A stretch of 64,000 bases of DNA from Hydractinia symbiolongicarpus (Eukaryota; Cnidaria; Hydrozoa; Anthoathecata; Hydractiniidae): positions 9,672,001-9,736,000 of the forward strand of contig NC_079883.1 in NCBI RefSeq assembly GCF_029227915.1, written 5' to 3'. Each line of letters starts with the position of its first letter. The stretch's first letter is position 1. Made by a program: the position numbers and the translations under genes. This document shows positions 7,745 through 22,326 of the stretch, piece by piece. A model generated the notes under the pieces. It was not told the DNA's origin, searched no databases, and saw only the letters and a list, made by a program, of their open reading frames with translations.

Positions 7745-7934
7745 GAGTTGGAACTGCACCGTAGCATGAGGGTACCCTTCAAAGTTTGTTAATGCTTGTG
7801 GCTTGAGTGTGTTATAAACTGCCGTGTCGCGGGGCATAGGCTGTATTCTCCCCCAGTGTACGCGTTTTGTTCCCGCCGTAGACTATGCAGAGTGCCGTCG
7901 GAAAGAGGACTGCTATTATTCTTTTATTGCTTAT

Positions 7935-8121
7935 GTGGGCCGCCATCGGTAATAGTGCAACACCAAGGCAACCCGTGGTCACGGCGTGAATGAATCCACC
8001 TCCATGACCCAAGGCCAAAAATCAGATTAATATACTGACCATTCAGAGAATGGCCTACCAGATATTAAACTGATAAGAACAGATACTACACTTGATCTTA
8101 GCCATTAGGCCGAGAAGCGAT
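7935..8121 (-). ncRNA. U2: U2 snRNA (unit 2)
   Basis: Same as the unit 1 gene; 5' ATCGCTTCT at 8121. Confidence 0.96.
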
Positions 8122-8443
8122 AAAGAACAAGCGTTGCCATGATAGGCATCGTCCACACACCGTAACTGCTTGTGGAGCATGTCACGTTACTGTAAAGCTT
8201 ACAACTGTCACCGCGTACGGATGGACGGCGACATAGTAAAAATCACGGCTGTTGATTTAGCCGTAGGATGGAGAGCGACTGTAGCGAGTGGATGGTAACT
8301 TACATGAATGCTAACAAAGGCGACGATACTAAGTGCGTGATATTACTTTCCAATATGTCTGCGTACATTCCGTTTATCAACGCATTACGCCAGAACGTGC
8401 GCGCGCGTTACACAGTAGACCATGCAGCCGAAATGCGACAGTG

Positions 8444-8516
8444 CGACCCTGCCAGGAGTCGAACCTGGAATCCCCTGATTCGTAGTCAGATGCCTTATCC
8501 ATTGGGCCACAGGGCC
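8444..8516 (-). tRNA. tRNA-Arg: tRNA-Arg(ACG), type A (unit 2)
   Basis: Second and last copy with G at position 1, so the acceptor stem is fully paired. Confidence 0.93.
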
Positions 8517-8725
8517 ATGCTTATGACTTCGCCCCATCGTCATTTTGGCTTGCGCATTCGTTTTACTTACGACAGAATTCTTCGTGTTTGTAGCCATGAA
8601 AGAAAGGGACTTCTGTGAGTGAATTTTTTTACTGTGGTCTAATAAAAAAGTCGAAACGCAGTGCCCAATATATGAATTGCTCCTAATAGCCGGAAACAGG
8701 CCGTGTCGATGATGTAGGCCGACAT

Positions 8726-9225
8726 NNNNNNNNNNNNNNNNNNNNNNNNNNNNNNNNNNNNNNNNNNNNNNNNNNNNNNNNNNNNNNNNNNNNNNNNNNN
8801 NNNNNNNNNNNNNNNNNNNNNNNNNNNNNNNNNNNNNNNNNNNNNNNNNNNNNNNNNNNNNNNNNNNNNNNNNNNNNNNNNNNNNNNNNNNNNNNNNNNN
8901 NNNNNNNNNNNNNNNNNNNNNNNNNNNNNNNNNNNNNNNNNNNNNNNNNNNNNNNNNNNNNNNNNNNNNNNNNNNNNNNNNNNNNNNNNNNNNNNNNNNN
9001 NNNNNNNNNNNNNNNNNNNNNNNNNNNNNNNNNNNNNNNNNNNNNNNNNNNNNNNNNNNNNNNNNNNNNNNNNNNNNNNNNNNNNNNNNNNNNNNNNNNN
9101 NNNNNNNNNNNNNNNNNNNNNNNNNNNNNNNNNNNNNNNNNNNNNNNNNNNNNNNNNNNNNNNNNNNNNNNNNNNNNNNNNNNNNNNNNNNNNNNNNNNN
9201 NNNNNNNNNNNNNNNNNNNNNNNNN
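8726..9225. other. 500-N assembly gap
   Basis: Exactly 500 N. It begins inside the tRNA-H1 spacer of unit 2 and ends inside the H2B start of unit 3. By comparison with unit 1 the true missing sequence is at least 3379 bp (H1, H3, H4 and most of H2B), or that plus whole units, so 500 is a placeholder. Confidence 0.97.
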
Positions 9226-9243
9226 AGCTGCTGCGTCAGACAT
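9226..9243 (-). CDS. H2B: Histone H2B, first six codons only (unit 3, cut by gap)
   Basis: Encodes MSDAAA on the minus strand before running into the gap. The promoter on its other side is present. Confidence 0.9.
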
Positions 9244-9530
9244 GGTTAAAAATTTTTGCTACTTAACTTGTAAATAAGCATTAAACTGCAAGTCAAAACT
9301 TTTTGTTTATAAGTAAAAAAATCGGATCGAATTCGATCCGAAAACGCCGATACGCAAATTTAATTGGTTAAAAAAAAAAATCTTTTGTTTAATACTTAAT
9401 TATGATTGGTTAAAAAAAACATGATTTCGATCCTATTTTTATGATGAAAAAACGAGTAAAGTTTATTTCGTTAACACTTACGTTAAATATTCGTACGTTT
9501 TTGTATTAACTTACAAATCAAATCGCAGTT

Positions 9531-9909
9531 ATGTCTGGACGTGGAAAAGGTGGAAAAGCTAAGGCTAAAGCCAAGACAAGATCCTCAAGAGCTGGACTTC
9601 AATTTCCAGTCGGTAGAGTGCATAGATTCCTTCGTAGAGGGCACTATGCTAACCGAATTGGATCTGGAGCACCAGTTTACTTAGCAGCCGTCTTGGAATA
9701 TTTATCTGCTGAGATATTGGAGTTGGCTGGTAACGCAGCAAGAGACAACAAAAAAGCTAGGATTATTCCAAGACATTTACAATTGGCTGTTCGTAATGAT
9801 GAAGAATTAAACAAACTTTGAGCGGTGTAACCATTGCAGCTGTGGTGTTTTGCCAAACATTCAAGCTGTCTTACTCCCAAAGAAGAACGACAAAGGACAG
9901 AAGAAGTAA
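9531..9909 (+). pseudogene. H2A: Histone H2A, frameshifted as sequenced (unit 3)
   Basis: Two 1-base losses relative to other copies, one in a T run near 9819 (closing the frame after 96 codons) and one G near 9842. Everything else matches the intact gene. Probably sequencing error. Confidence 0.85.
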
Positions 9910-10106
9910 ACCGCTACACTCAGAAAACAACGGCTATTTTTATAGCCACACATCTTTAAAAAAACATTGTTTTTTTCACAAAACTATAACCTTAAAGTCT
10001 AATAGATAATCCATGCATACGCCTTGTCCTAAGTAACTCAAAGAAATTAAATAAAAAAATTTGATCACAACGTCAAAATAAATTGCACGTATTTGCCCCT
10101 ACTAAT

Positions 10107-10226
10107 GTCTACGGCCATACCACGATGAACACACCCGTTCTCGTCTGATCACGGAAGTTAAGCATCGTCGGGCCGGGATAGTACTTGGATGGGGGACCGC
10201 CTGGGAACTCCCGGTGTCGTAGGCTT
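10107..10226 (+). rRNA. 5S rRNA: 5S ribosomal RNA (unit 3)
   Basis: 120 nt, apparently free of the indels seen around it. First copy with the type B flanks (GCCCCTACTAAT upstream, 22-bp insertion downstream). Confidence 0.95.
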
Positions 10227-10575
10227 TTCATTTTCATTTGTTGCCTTTTCATTTCAATGGTGCTGTGATATATTTCTTGTTATAACAATTAAGGAACGTG
10301 GCGGTTGTTGAAAGTGTTTCCTATGACATTTTTCCTACGACATTTTCAGGTGATAGTACGAGAAAAAAGAGCTTTCAAATGCATACAAACTCGATCTATT
10401 GCCGATCATCCAATAACCCTGACGGAATGGCAAATAAAATAAAATTCCGCCGCCTTCCGAGGACTTATATCGCAATCACGTTTCGTAACAGCCAAGCGAG
10501 GTTTTACCTTAGCGTTTAAGTCACCACCGACATTTGCCGCGCAACTTTTCTAAGCTCATTCATTTTGAATTAAGG

Positions 10576-10742
10576 AGGGGGCGAGCGCGGACGCAGGCCC
10601 CCACTTACCAGAAATTGTACGGTCGAGTTACTGACGTTTGCAGTAATCGCAGAGGTCAGCCCAAGCGTAGTGCAATGCAAGAGCCTCACTCTGGAAGAAA
10701 ACCCTCATTGATCAGTCCTTTACTTCCCCGTCAGGTAAGTAT
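10576..10742 (-). ncRNA. U1: U1 snRNA (unit 3)
   Basis: Two extra bases relative to other copies (an added T near 10605 beside the Sm site and an added C near 10717), probably read errors. Confidence 0.9.
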
Positions 10743-10931
10743 GAGTTGGAACTGCACCGTAGCATGAGGGTACCCTTCAAAGTTTGTTAATGCTTGTGGC
10801 TTGAGTGTGTTATAAACTGCCGTGTCGCGGGCATAGGCTGTATTCTCCCCCAGTGTACGCGTTTTGTTCCCGCCGTAGACTATGCAGAGTGCCGTCGGAA
10901 AGAGGACTGCTATTATTCTTTTATTGCTTAT

Positions 10932-11118
10932 GTGGGCCGCCATCGGTAATAGTGCAACACCAAGGCAACCCGTGGTCACGGCGTGAATGAATCCACCTCC
11001 ATGACCCAAGGCCAAAAATCAGATTAATATACTGACCATTCAGAGAATGGCCTACCAGATATTAAACTGATAAGAACAGATACTACACTTGATCTTAGCC
11101 ATTAGGCCGAGAAGCGAT
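10932..11118 (-). ncRNA. U2: U2 snRNA (unit 3)
   Basis: 187 nt, matching the other copies despite the indels in its flanks. Confidence 0.95.
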
Positions 11119-11439
11119 AAAGAACAAGCGTTGCCATGATAGGCATCGTCCACACACCGTAACTGCTTGTGAGCATGTCACGTTACTGTAAAGCTTACAA
11201 CTGTCACCGCGTACGGAATGGACGGCGACATAGTAAAATCACGGCTGTTGATTTAGCCGTAGGATGGAGAGCGACTGTAGCGAGTGGATGGTAACTTACA
11301 TGAATGCTAACAAAGGCGACGATACTAAGTGCGTGATATTACTTTCCAATATGACTGCGTACATTCCGTTTATCAACGCATTACGCCAGAACGTGCGCGC
11401 GCGTTACACAGTAGACCATGCAGCCGAAATGCGACAGTG

Positions 11440-11511
11440 CGACCCTGCCAGGAGTCGAACCTGGAATCCCCTGATTCGTAGTCAGATGCCTTATCCATTG
11501 GCCACAGGGCG
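11440..11511 (-). tRNA. tRNA-Arg: tRNA-Arg(ACG), type B with one base missing (unit 3)
   Basis: 72 nt, lacking one C of the D-stem CCC run, most likely an error. C at position 1 as in all type B copies. Confidence 0.8.
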
Positions 11512-12088
11512 ATGCTTATGACTTCGCCCCATCGTTATTTTGGCTTGCGCATTCGTTTTACTTACGACAGAATTCTTCGTGTTTGTAGCCATGAAAGAAA
11601 GGGACTTCTGTGAGTGAATTTTTTTACTGTGGTCTAATAAAAAAGTCGAAACGCAGTGCCCAATATATGAATTGCTCCTAATAGCCGGAAACAGGCCGTG
11701 TCGATGATGTAGGCCGACATACGCAACGCAAACCAAAGAACGCTTTATGAAAATCCTAACACGGGCGCGGAAGAAGCCCAAATTAACAGAGTAGATGTAA
11801 TGCTGAAGACCTCAAACTCCAGCAGCTTCTCTTTCAGACTATTGCGTCGTGCTACAAATAAAAATTAACATGCTTTCGCATAGTCGCGGCTCCCAAAACG
11901 GACATTATACGATGTACAGAAACACACATTTCTGTTTTCGCGCCAAATCAATTCCCGGGAGTGGTACTTTTACGTCCGCATACTTCGCACCGTCTTAAAT
12001 TATATCTCATTTACACGTAATGTTAGTATACTTCTACTGTGATAACAAGCATCGTTTATCGTTGGATTGTTGTAAGAAAACATTAAAA

Positions 12089-12641
12089 ATGAGTGAAGCA
12101 GCTTCTCCAAAGAAAATCGCACCCAAGAAGAAACCTGCTGCAAAGAAGACAGCTGATCACCCTAAATATGTGGACATGATCAAGGCTGCTATCGCTACCC
12201 TAAAGGAACGCGGTGGTTCATCTCGCCAAGCTATTACAAAATATATTCATGCAAATTACAAAGTTGCTGAAAACTCAGATCATCATCTGAAAATGGCTCT
12301 TAAACGAGGAGTAACATCAGGCGATTTGATTCAAACTAAAGGCACTGGTGCTTCTGGATCATTCAAGCTAGGTCAGGTAAAAAAAGAAAAACCTAAGAAA
12401 AAGGCCGCAGCAAAAAAGCCAACGGCAAAGAAGCCTACTGCAAAGAAAAGTACACCAAAAAAGAAGCCAGCAAAGAAGAGCACGCCAAAGAAAGCAGCAA
12501 AGAAGCCTGCCACAAAGAAAGCCTCGGCTAAGAAACCAGCCAGCTAAGAAACCCACAAAGAAGCCTGTTGCTAAAAAACCTGCAGCAAAGAAGGTCAAAA
12601 AGACTCCCAAAAAGGCAGCAAAGAAGACCGCAAAAAAATAA
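12089..12641 (+). pseudogene. H1: Linker histone H1, frameshifted as sequenced (unit 3)
   Basis: A 1-base insertion near 12540 in the lysine-rich tail (CCAGCCAGC for CCAGCAGC) ends the frame at 12547. Globular domain intact. Probably sequencing error. Confidence 0.85.
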
Positions 12642-12957
12642 TTTGTGTGTATCTGGCTATTACATTAACAAACGGCTATTTTTATAGCCACACATTTACA
12701 AAAAAACATTATCTTGGTACAAAGTTAAACTTGTTTAAGTCACTTAAACAGTTAAAAAAGAGTAATTTTAAGATTAGATTCCCTAAGTTTAAGTATTTTC
12801 GTTTTTAAATTTCTTATTTTCTTGCTTTTACTTTTCTTGCCCTTCATATTTTTAACATTGTCAAAACTTTATGTAGCATAAAATTTTTATGTAGCATAAA
12901 ATTTAAACAGAAAGCAGAACAAAGTTTGATATAAAAAGCTAGCCGTAATATTTTTTA

Positions 12958-13479
<522 letters not shown>

Positions 13480-13875
13480 TTATTTCTCATATTGATTGAC
13501 AGCTAAGGTTCAAAACAAACCATTTGATTGGTGCTAAGAAAGTAATTTCTGATTGGCTGCATAATGACATTACGCTCATTACTTTAACATTTTTATAAAA
13601 TCTGTGTTTTTTGGCTACGGGAAAACGGCTGTATCTTCTGATACACAAAAGCTTTTGACTTTTTTTTTTTTAGTAAGTAGCAGAAGGTTTGGCGAATTCC
13701 AACGATGCCAAATTTATTGCCTTACTGAAACATTAAGACCACGAATTTTAAAAAAACTACAGTTTTACTTAAAAAAATGTACAAAATGTTCGGAACATTT
13801 TGTAATGACGCAACTCTATTGGTTAAATTAGGGGTGTTTCCACGAGCAGTAGGTAATTTTATGGCCTCTTTTTAA

Positions 13876-14253
<378 letters not shown>

Positions 14254-14714
14254 GCGTTGTCATTGCTCAACAAAAACGGCTATTTTTATAGCCACAAATC
14301 TTTTAAAACATTACTTTGTGCACGCTTCAAATTACACAATGTGTAAAGTCTTGTCACAGTTACATTTATTGCTATACGATACTATGTCATATATGACACA
14401 AAAAAAATTAGAAATACTTTGTAGGGTTAATTTGCCTGGAGTGTTTCCGTGAAAAGCTGGGTTAAGTTAAATGTAAGCAATAACATGGATCAATGTACTT
14501 GTCTTTTCTGGCAAGTACAGCTAATAATACGTATGAAAAGTGAAGCTAATCCACACACACACATGGGGAAGTATTTTAAATGTAGGCTAGTGTTCTTAAG
14601 CACATTATTTAGAAGTTTTATTAACTTCGGTTAACTTGTAGTGACGCCAAAGTAAATGTTTTTTTAAAGATGTGTGGTCTTAAAAAAGACCGTTTGTGTT
14701 TGGTAGACGTTGGT

Positions 14715-15119
14715 TTACTTGCTGCTTGTGTATTTTGTGACGGCTTTTGTTCCTTCACTGACTGCGTGTTTTGCAAGTTCTCCAGGCAAGAGAAGACGTA
14801 CTGCGGTTTGAATTTCACGAGAAGAGATGGTCGACTTTTTGTTTTGAAGAGCCAAACGCGAAGCTTCGGAAGCAATGCGCTCAAAGATGTCGTTGACAAA
14901 TGAGTTCATGATGCTCATAGCTTTGCTTGAAACTCCGACATCTGGGTGAACTTGTTTCAAAACATTGTAGATGTAAATAGCATAACTTTCCTTTCTCTTT
15001 CTCTTGCGTTTCTTTTCACCAGTTCCACCAATCTTTCCTCCTTTTTTGCCGGCTCTTTTTTCACCTTTCTTGGCTACTTTAGGTGCCTGTTTTCCTCCTT
15101 TAGCTGCTGCGTCAGACAT
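14715..15119 (-). CDS. H2B: Histone H2B (unit 4)
   Basis: Intact, same protein as unit 1. The indel-rich stretch ends just before this gene. Confidence 0.98.
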   Translation of the reverse strand: MSDAAAKGGKQAPKVAKKGEKRAGKKGGKIGGTGEKKRKRKRKESYAIYIYNVLKQVHPDVGVSSKAMSIMNSFVNDIFERIASEASRLALQNKKSTISSREIQTAVRLLLPGELAKHAVSEGTKAVTKYTSSK

Positions 15120-15403
15120 GGTTAAAAATTTTTGCTACTTAACTTGTAAATAAGCATTAAACTGCAAGTCAAAACTTTTTGTTTATAAGTAAAAAAATCG
15201 GATCGAATTCGATCCGAAAACGCCGATACGCAATTTAATTGGTTAAAAAAAAAATCTTTTGTTTAATACTTAATTATGATTGGTTAAAAAAACATGATTT
15301 CGATCCTATTTTTATGATGAAAAAACGAGTAAAGTTTATTTCGTTAACACTTACGTTAAATATTCGTACGTTTTTGTATTAACTTACAAATCAAATCGCA
15401 GTT

Positions 15404-15784
15404 ATGTCTGGACGTGGAAAAGGTGGAAAAGCTAAGGCTAAAGCCAAGACAAGATCCTCAAGAGCTGGACTTCAATTTCCAGTCGGTAGAGTGCATAGAT
15501 TCCTTCGTAGAGGGCACTATGCTAACCGAATTGGATCTGGAGCACCAGTTTACTTAGCAGCCGTCTTGGAATATTTATCTGCTGAGATATTGGAGTTGGC
15601 TGGTAACGCAGCAAGAGACAACAAAAAAGCTAGGATTATTCCAAGACATTTACAATTGGCTGTTCGTAATGATGAAGAATTAAACAAACTTTTGAGCGGT
15701 GTAACCATTGCAGCTGGTGGTGTTTTGCCAAACATTCAAGCTGTCTTACTCCCAAAGAAGAACGACAAAGGACAGAAGAAGTAA
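15404..15784 (+). CDS. H2A: Histone H2A (unit 4)
   Basis: Intact, same protein as unit 1. First complete type B unit. Confidence 0.98.
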   Translation: MSGRGKGGKAKAKAKTRSSRAGLQFPVGRVHRFLRRGHYANRIGSGAPVYLAAVLEYLSAEILELAGNAARDNKKARIIPRHLQLAVRNDEELNKLLSGVTIAAGGVLPNIQAVLLPKKNDKGQKK

Positions 15785-15981
15785 ACCGCTACACTCAGAA
15801 AACAACGGCTATTTTTATAGCCACACATCTTTAAAAAAACATTGTTTTTTTCACAAAACTATAACCTTAAAGTCTAATAGATAATCCATGCATACGCCTT
15901 GTCCTAAGTAACTCAAAGAAATTAAATAAAAAAATTTGATCACAACGTCAAAATAAATTGCACGTATTTGCCCCTACTAAT

Positions 15982-16101
15982 GTCTACGGCCATACCACGA
16001 TGAACACACCCGTTCTCGTCTGATCACGGAAGTTAAGCATCGTCGGGCCGGGATAGTACTTGGATGGGGGACCGCCTGGGAACTCCCGGTGTCGTAGGCT
16101 T
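15982..16101 (+). rRNA. 5S rRNA: 5S ribosomal RNA (unit 4)
   Basis: Same 120-nt gene, type B flanks. Confidence 0.96.
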
Positions 16102-16450
16102 TTCATTTTCATTTGTTGCCTTTTCATTTCAATGGTGCTGTGATATATTTCTTGTTATAACAATTAAGGAACGTGGCGGTTGTTGAAAGTGTTTCCTATG
16201 ACATTTTCCTACGACATTTTCAGGTGATAGTACGAGAAAAAAGAGCTTTCAAATGCATACAAACTCGATCTATTGCCGATCATCCAATAACCCTGACGGA
16301 ATGGCAAATAAAATAAAATTCCGCCGCCTTCCGAGGACTTATATCGCAATCACGTTTCGTAACAGCCAAGCGAGGTTTTACCTTAGCGTTTAAGTCACCA
16401 CCGACATTTGGCCGCGCAACTTTTCTAAGCTCATTCATTTTGAATTAAGG

Positions 16451-16615
16451 AGGGGGCGAGCGCGGACGCAGGCCCCCACTACCAGAAATTGTACGGTCGA
16501 GTTACTGACGTTTGCAGTAATCGCAGAGGTCAGCCCAAGCGTAGTGCAATGCAAGAGCCTCACTCTGGAAGAAAACCCTCATTGATCAGTCTTTACTTCC
16601 CCGTCAGGTAAGTAT
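16451..16615 (-). ncRNA. U1: U1 snRNA (unit 4)
   Basis: Same as unit 1; 5' end at 16615. A C-to-A change just beyond its 3' end is a type B marker. Confidence 0.95.
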
Positions 16616-16805
16616 GAGTTGGAACTGCACCGTAGCATGAGGGTACCCTTCAAAGTTTGTTAATGCTTGTGGCTTGAGTGTGTTATAAACTGCCGTGTCG
16701 CGGGGCATAGGCTGTATTCTCCCCCAGTGTACGCGTTTTGTTCCCGCCGTAGACTATGCAGAGTGCCGTCGGAAAGAGGACTGCTATTATTCTTTTATTG
16801 CTTAT

Positions 16806-16992
16806 GTGGGCCGCCATCGGTAATAGTGCAACACCAAGGCAACCCGTGGTCACGGCGTGAATGAATCCACCTCCATGACCCAAGGCCAAAAATCAGATTA
16901 ATATACTGACCATTCAGAGAATGGCCTACCAGATATTAAACTGATAAGAACAGATACTACACTTGATCTTAGCCATTAGGCCGAGAAGCGAT
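16806..16992 (-). ncRNA. U2: U2 snRNA (unit 4)
   Basis: Same as unit 1; 5' end at 16992. Confidence 0.96.
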
Positions 16993-17314
16993 AAAGAACA
17001 AGCGTTGCCATGATAGGCATCGTCCACACACCGTAACTGCTTGTGGAGCATGTCACGTTACTGTAAAGCTTACAACTGTCACCGCGTACGGATGGACGGC
17101 GACATAGTAAAAATCACGGCTGTTGATTTAGCCGTAGGATGGAGAGCGACTGTAGCGAGTGGATGGTAACTTACATGAATGCTAACAAAGGCGACGATAC
17201 TAAGTGCGTGATATTACTTTCCAATATGACTGCGTACATTCCGTTTATCAACGCATTACGCCAGAACGTGCGCGCGCGTTACACAGTAGACCATGCAGCC
17301 GAAATGCGACAGTG

Positions 17315-17387
17315 CGACCCTGCCAGGAGTCGAACCTGGAATCCCCTGATTCGTAGTCAGATGCCTTATCCATTGGGCCACAGGGCG
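17315..17387 (-). tRNA. tRNA-Arg: tRNA-Arg(ACG), type B (unit 4)
   Basis: Identical to type A except C for G at position 1, leaving a C1-C72 mismatch at the acceptor end. Anticodon, A box and B box unchanged. Confidence 0.85.
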
Positions 17388-17966
17388 ATGCTTATGACTT
17401 CGCCCCATCGTTATTTTGGCTTGCGCATTCGTTTTACTTACGACAGAATTCTTCGTGTTTGTAGCCATGAAAGAAAGGGACTTCTGTGAGTGAATTTTTT
17501 TACTGTGGTCTAATAAAAAAGTCGAAACGCAGTGCCCAATATATGAATTGCTCCTAATAGCCGGAAACAGGCCGTGTCGATGATGTAGGCCGACATACGC
17601 AACGCAAACCAAAGAACGCTTTATGAAAATCCTAACACGGGCGCGGAAGAAGCCCAAATTAACAGAGTAGATGTAATGCTGAAGACCTCAAACTCCAGCA
17701 GCTTCTCTTTCAGACTATTGCGTCGTGCTACAAATAAAAATTAACATGCTTTCGCATAGTCGCGGCTCCCAAAACGGACATTATACGATGTACAGAAACA
17801 CACATTTCTGTTTTCGCGCCAAATCAATTCCCGGGAGTGGTACTTTTACGTCCGCATACTTCGCACCGTCTTAAATTATATCTCATTTACACGGTAATGT
17901 TTAGTATACTTCTACTGTGATAACAAGCATCGTTTATCGTTGGATTGTTGTAAGAAAACATTAAAA

Positions 17967-18518
17967 ATGAGTGAAGCAGCTTCTCCAAAGAAAATCGCAC
18001 CCAAGAAGAAACCTGCTGCAAAGAAGACAGCTGATCACCCTAAATATGTGGACATGATCAAGGCTGCTATCGCTACCCTAAAGGAACGCGGTGGTTCATC
18101 TCGCCAAGCTATTACAAAATATATTCATGCAAATTACAAAGTTGCTGAAAACTCAGATCATCATCTGAAAATGGCTCTTAAACGAGGAGTAACATCAGGC
18201 GATTTGATTCAAACTAAAGGCACTGGTGCTTCTGGATCATTCAAGCTAGGTCAGGTAAAAAAAGAAAAACCTAAGAAAAAGGCCGCAGCAAAAAAGCCAA
18301 CGGCAAAGAAGCCTACTGCAAAGAAAAGTACACCAAAAAAGAAGCCAGCAAAGAAGAGCACGCCAAAGAAAGCAGCAAAGAAGCCTGCCACAAAGAAAGC
18401 CTCGGCTAAGAAACCAGCAGCTAAGAAACCCACAAAGAAGCCTGTTGCTAAAAAACCTGCAGCAAAGAAGGTCAAAAAGACTCCCAAAAAGGCAGCAAAG
18501 AAGACCGCAAAAAAATAA
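17967..18518 (+). CDS. H1: Linker histone H1 (unit 4)
   Basis: Intact, 183 residues, same protein as unit 1. Confidence 0.96.
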   Translation: MSEAASPKKIAPKKKPAAKKTADHPKYVDMIKAAIATLKERGGSSRQAITKYIHANYKVAENSDHHLKMALKRGVTSGDLIQTKGTGASGSFKLGQVKKEKPKKKAAAKKPTAKKPTAKKSTPKKKPAKKSTPKKAAKKPATKKASAKKPAAKKPTKKPVAKKPAAKKVKKTPKKAAKKTAKK

Positions 18519-18879
18519 TTTGTGTGTATCTGGCTATTACATTAACAAACGGCTATTTTTATAGCCACACATTTACAAAAAAACATTATCTTGGTACAAA
18601 GTTAAACTTGTTTAAGTCACTTAAACAGTTAAAAAAGAGTAATTTTAAGATTAGATTCCCTAAGTTTAAGTATTTTCGTTTTTAAATTTCTTATTTTCTT
18701 GCTTTTACTTTTCTTGCCCTTCATATTTTTAACATTGTCAAACTTTATGTAGCATAAAATTTTTATGTAGCATAAAATTTAAACAGAAAGCAGAACAAAG
18801 TTTGATATAAAAAGCTAGCCGTAATATTTTTTATGGATGTGTGGCTATAAAAATAGCCGTTTTTTGTTTGGTAAGATGC

Positions 18880-19293
<414 letters not shown>

Positions 19294-19771
19294 TTAAGAA
19301 GTCGATGTAGTACGGATACACAAGACGGTCTAAAATGCACTATCGCGCCAAAGTTTTATTTCTCATATTGATTGACAGCTAAGGTTCAAAACAAACCATT
19401 TGATTGGTGCTAAGAAAGTAATTTCTGATTGGCTGCATAATGACATTACGCTCATTACTTTAACATTTTTATAAAATCTGTGTTTTTTGGCTACGGGAAA
19501 ACGGCTGTATCTTCTGATACACAAAAGCTTTTGACTTTTTTTTTTTTTAGTAAGTAGCAGAAGGTTTGGCGAATTCCAACGATGCCAAATTTATTGCCTT
19601 ACTGAAACATTAAGACCACGAATTTTTAAAAAAACTACAGTTTTACTTAAAAAAATGTACAAAATGTTCGGAACATTTTGTAATGACGCAACTCTATTGG
19701 TTAATTAGGGTGTTTCCACGAGCAGTAGGTAATTTTATGGCCTCTTTTTAAAGCTGTCTGAATTCTGTTAA

Positions 19772-20128
<357 letters not shown>

Positions 20129-20590
20129 GCGTTGTCATTGCTCAACAAAAACGGCTATTTTTATAGCCACAAATCTTTTAAAACATTACTTTGTGCACGC
20201 TTCCAAATTACACAATGTGTAAAGTCTTGTCACAGTTACATTTATTGCTATACGATACTATGTCATATATGACACAAAAAAAATTTAGAAATACTTTGTA
20301 GGGTTAATTTGCCTGGGAGTGTTTCCGTGAAAAGCTGGGTTAAGTTAAATGTAAGCAATAACATGGATCAATGTACTTGTCTTTTCTGCAAGTACAGCTA
20401 ATAATACGTATGAAAAGTGAAGCTAATCCACACACACACATGGGGAAGTATTTTAAATGTAGGCTAGTGTTCTTAAGCACATTATTTAGAAGTTTTATTA
20501 ACTTCGGTTAACTTGTAGTGACGCCAAGTAAATGTTTTTTTAAAGATGTGTGGTCTTAAAAAAGACCGTTTGTGTTTGGTAGACGTTGGT

Positions 20591-20995
20591 TTACTTGCTG
20601 CTTGTGTATTTTGTGACGGCTTTTGTTCCTTCACTGACTGCGTGTTTTGCAAGTTCTCCAGGCAAGAGAAGACGTACTGCGGTTTGAATTTCACGAGAAG
20701 AGATGGTCGACTTTTTGTTTTGAAGAGCCAAACGCGAAGCTTCGGAAGCAATGCGCTCAAAGATGTCGTTGACAAATGAGTTCATGATGCTCATAGCTTT
20801 GCTTGAAACTCCGACATCTGGGTGAACTTGTTTCAAAACATTGTAGATGTAAATAGCATAACTTTCCTTTCTCTTTCTCTTGCGTTTCTTTTCACCAGTT
20901 CCACCAATCTTTCCTCCTTTTTTGCCGGCTCTTTTTTCACCTTTCTTGGCTACTTTAGGTGCCTGTTTTCCTCCTTTAGCTGCTGCGTCAGACAT
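20591..20995 (-). CDS. H2B: Histone H2B (unit 5)
   Basis: Intact, same protein as unit 1. Confidence 0.98.
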   Translation of the reverse strand: MSDAAAKGGKQAPKVAKKGEKRAGKKGGKIGGTGEKKRKRKRKESYAIYIYNVLKQVHPDVGVSSKAMSIMNSFVNDIFERIASEASRLALQNKKSTISSREIQTAVRLLLPGELAKHAVSEGTKAVTKYTSSK

Positions 20996-21279
20996 GGTTA
21001 AAAATTTTTGCTACTTAACTTGTAAATAAGCATTAAACTGCAAGTCAAAACTTTTTGTTTATAAGTAAAAAAATCGGATCGAATTCGATCCGAAAACGCC
21101 GATACGCAATTTAATTGGTTAAAAAAAAAATCTTTTGTTTAATACTTAATTATGATTGGTTAAAAAAACATGATTTCGATCCTATTTTTATGATGAAAAA
21201 ACGAGTAAAGTTTATTTCGTTAACACTTACGTTAAATATTCGTACGTTTTTGTATTAACTTACAAATCAAATCGCAGTT

Positions 21280-21660
21280 ATGTCTGGACGTGGAAAAGGT
21301 GGAAAAGCTAAGGCTAAAGCCAAGACAAGATCCTCAAGAGCTGGACTTCAATTTCCAGTCGGTAGAGTGCATAGATTCCTTCGTAGAGGGCACTATGCTA
21401 ACCGAATTGGATCTGGAGCACCAGTTTACTTAGCAGCCGTCTTGGAATATTTATCTGCTGAGATATTGGAGTTGGCTGGTAACGCAGCAAGAGACAACAA
21501 AAAAGCTAGGATTATTCCAAGACATTTACAATTGGCTGTTCGTAATGATGAAGAATTAAACAAACTTTTGAGCGGTGTAACCATTGCAGCTGGTGGTGTT
21601 TTGCCAAACATTCAAGCTGTCTTACTCCCAAAGAAGAACGACAAAGGACAGAAGAAGTAA
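21280..21660 (+). CDS. H2A: Histone H2A (unit 5)
   Basis: Intact, same protein as unit 1. Confidence 0.98.
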   Translation: MSGRGKGGKAKAKAKTRSSRAGLQFPVGRVHRFLRRGHYANRIGSGAPVYLAAVLEYLSAEILELAGNAARDNKKARIIPRHLQLAVRNDEELNKLLSGVTIAAGGVLPNIQAVLLPKKNDKGQKK

Positions 21661-21857
21661 ACCGCTACACTCAGAAAACAACGGCTATTTTTATAGCCAC
21701 ACATCTTTAAAAAAACATTGTTTTTTTCACAAAACTATAACCTTAAAGTCTAATAGATAATCCATGCATACGCCTTGTCCTAAGTAACTCAAAGAAATTA
21801 AATAAAAAAATTTGATCACAACGTCAAAATAAATTGCACGTATTTGCCCCTACTAAT

Positions 21858-21977
21858 GTCTACGGCCATACCACGATGAACACACCCGTTCTCGTCTGAT
21901 CACGGAAGTTAAGCATCGTCGGGCCGGGATAGTACTTGGATGGGGGACCGCCTGGGAACTCCCGGTGTCGTAGGCTT
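21858..21977 (+). rRNA. 5S rRNA: 5S ribosomal RNA (unit 5)
   Basis: Same 120-nt gene, type B flanks. Confidence 0.96.
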
Positions 21978-22326
21978 TTCATTTTCATTTGTTGCCTTTT
22001 CATTTCAATGGTGCTGTGATATATTTCTTGTTATAACAATTAAGGAACGTGGCGGTTGTTGAAAGTGTTTCCTATGACATTTTCCTACGACATTTTCAGG
22101 TGATAGTACGAGAAAAAAGAGCTTTCAAATGCATACAAACTCGATCTATTGCCGATCATCCAATAACCCTGACGGAATGGCAAATAAAATAAAATTCCGC
22201 CGCCTTCCGAGGACTTATATCGCAATCACGTTTCGTAACAGCCAAGCGAGGTTTTACCTTAGCGTTTAAGTCACCACCGACATTTGGCCGCGCAACTTTT
22301 CTAAGCTCATTCATTTTGAATTAAGG

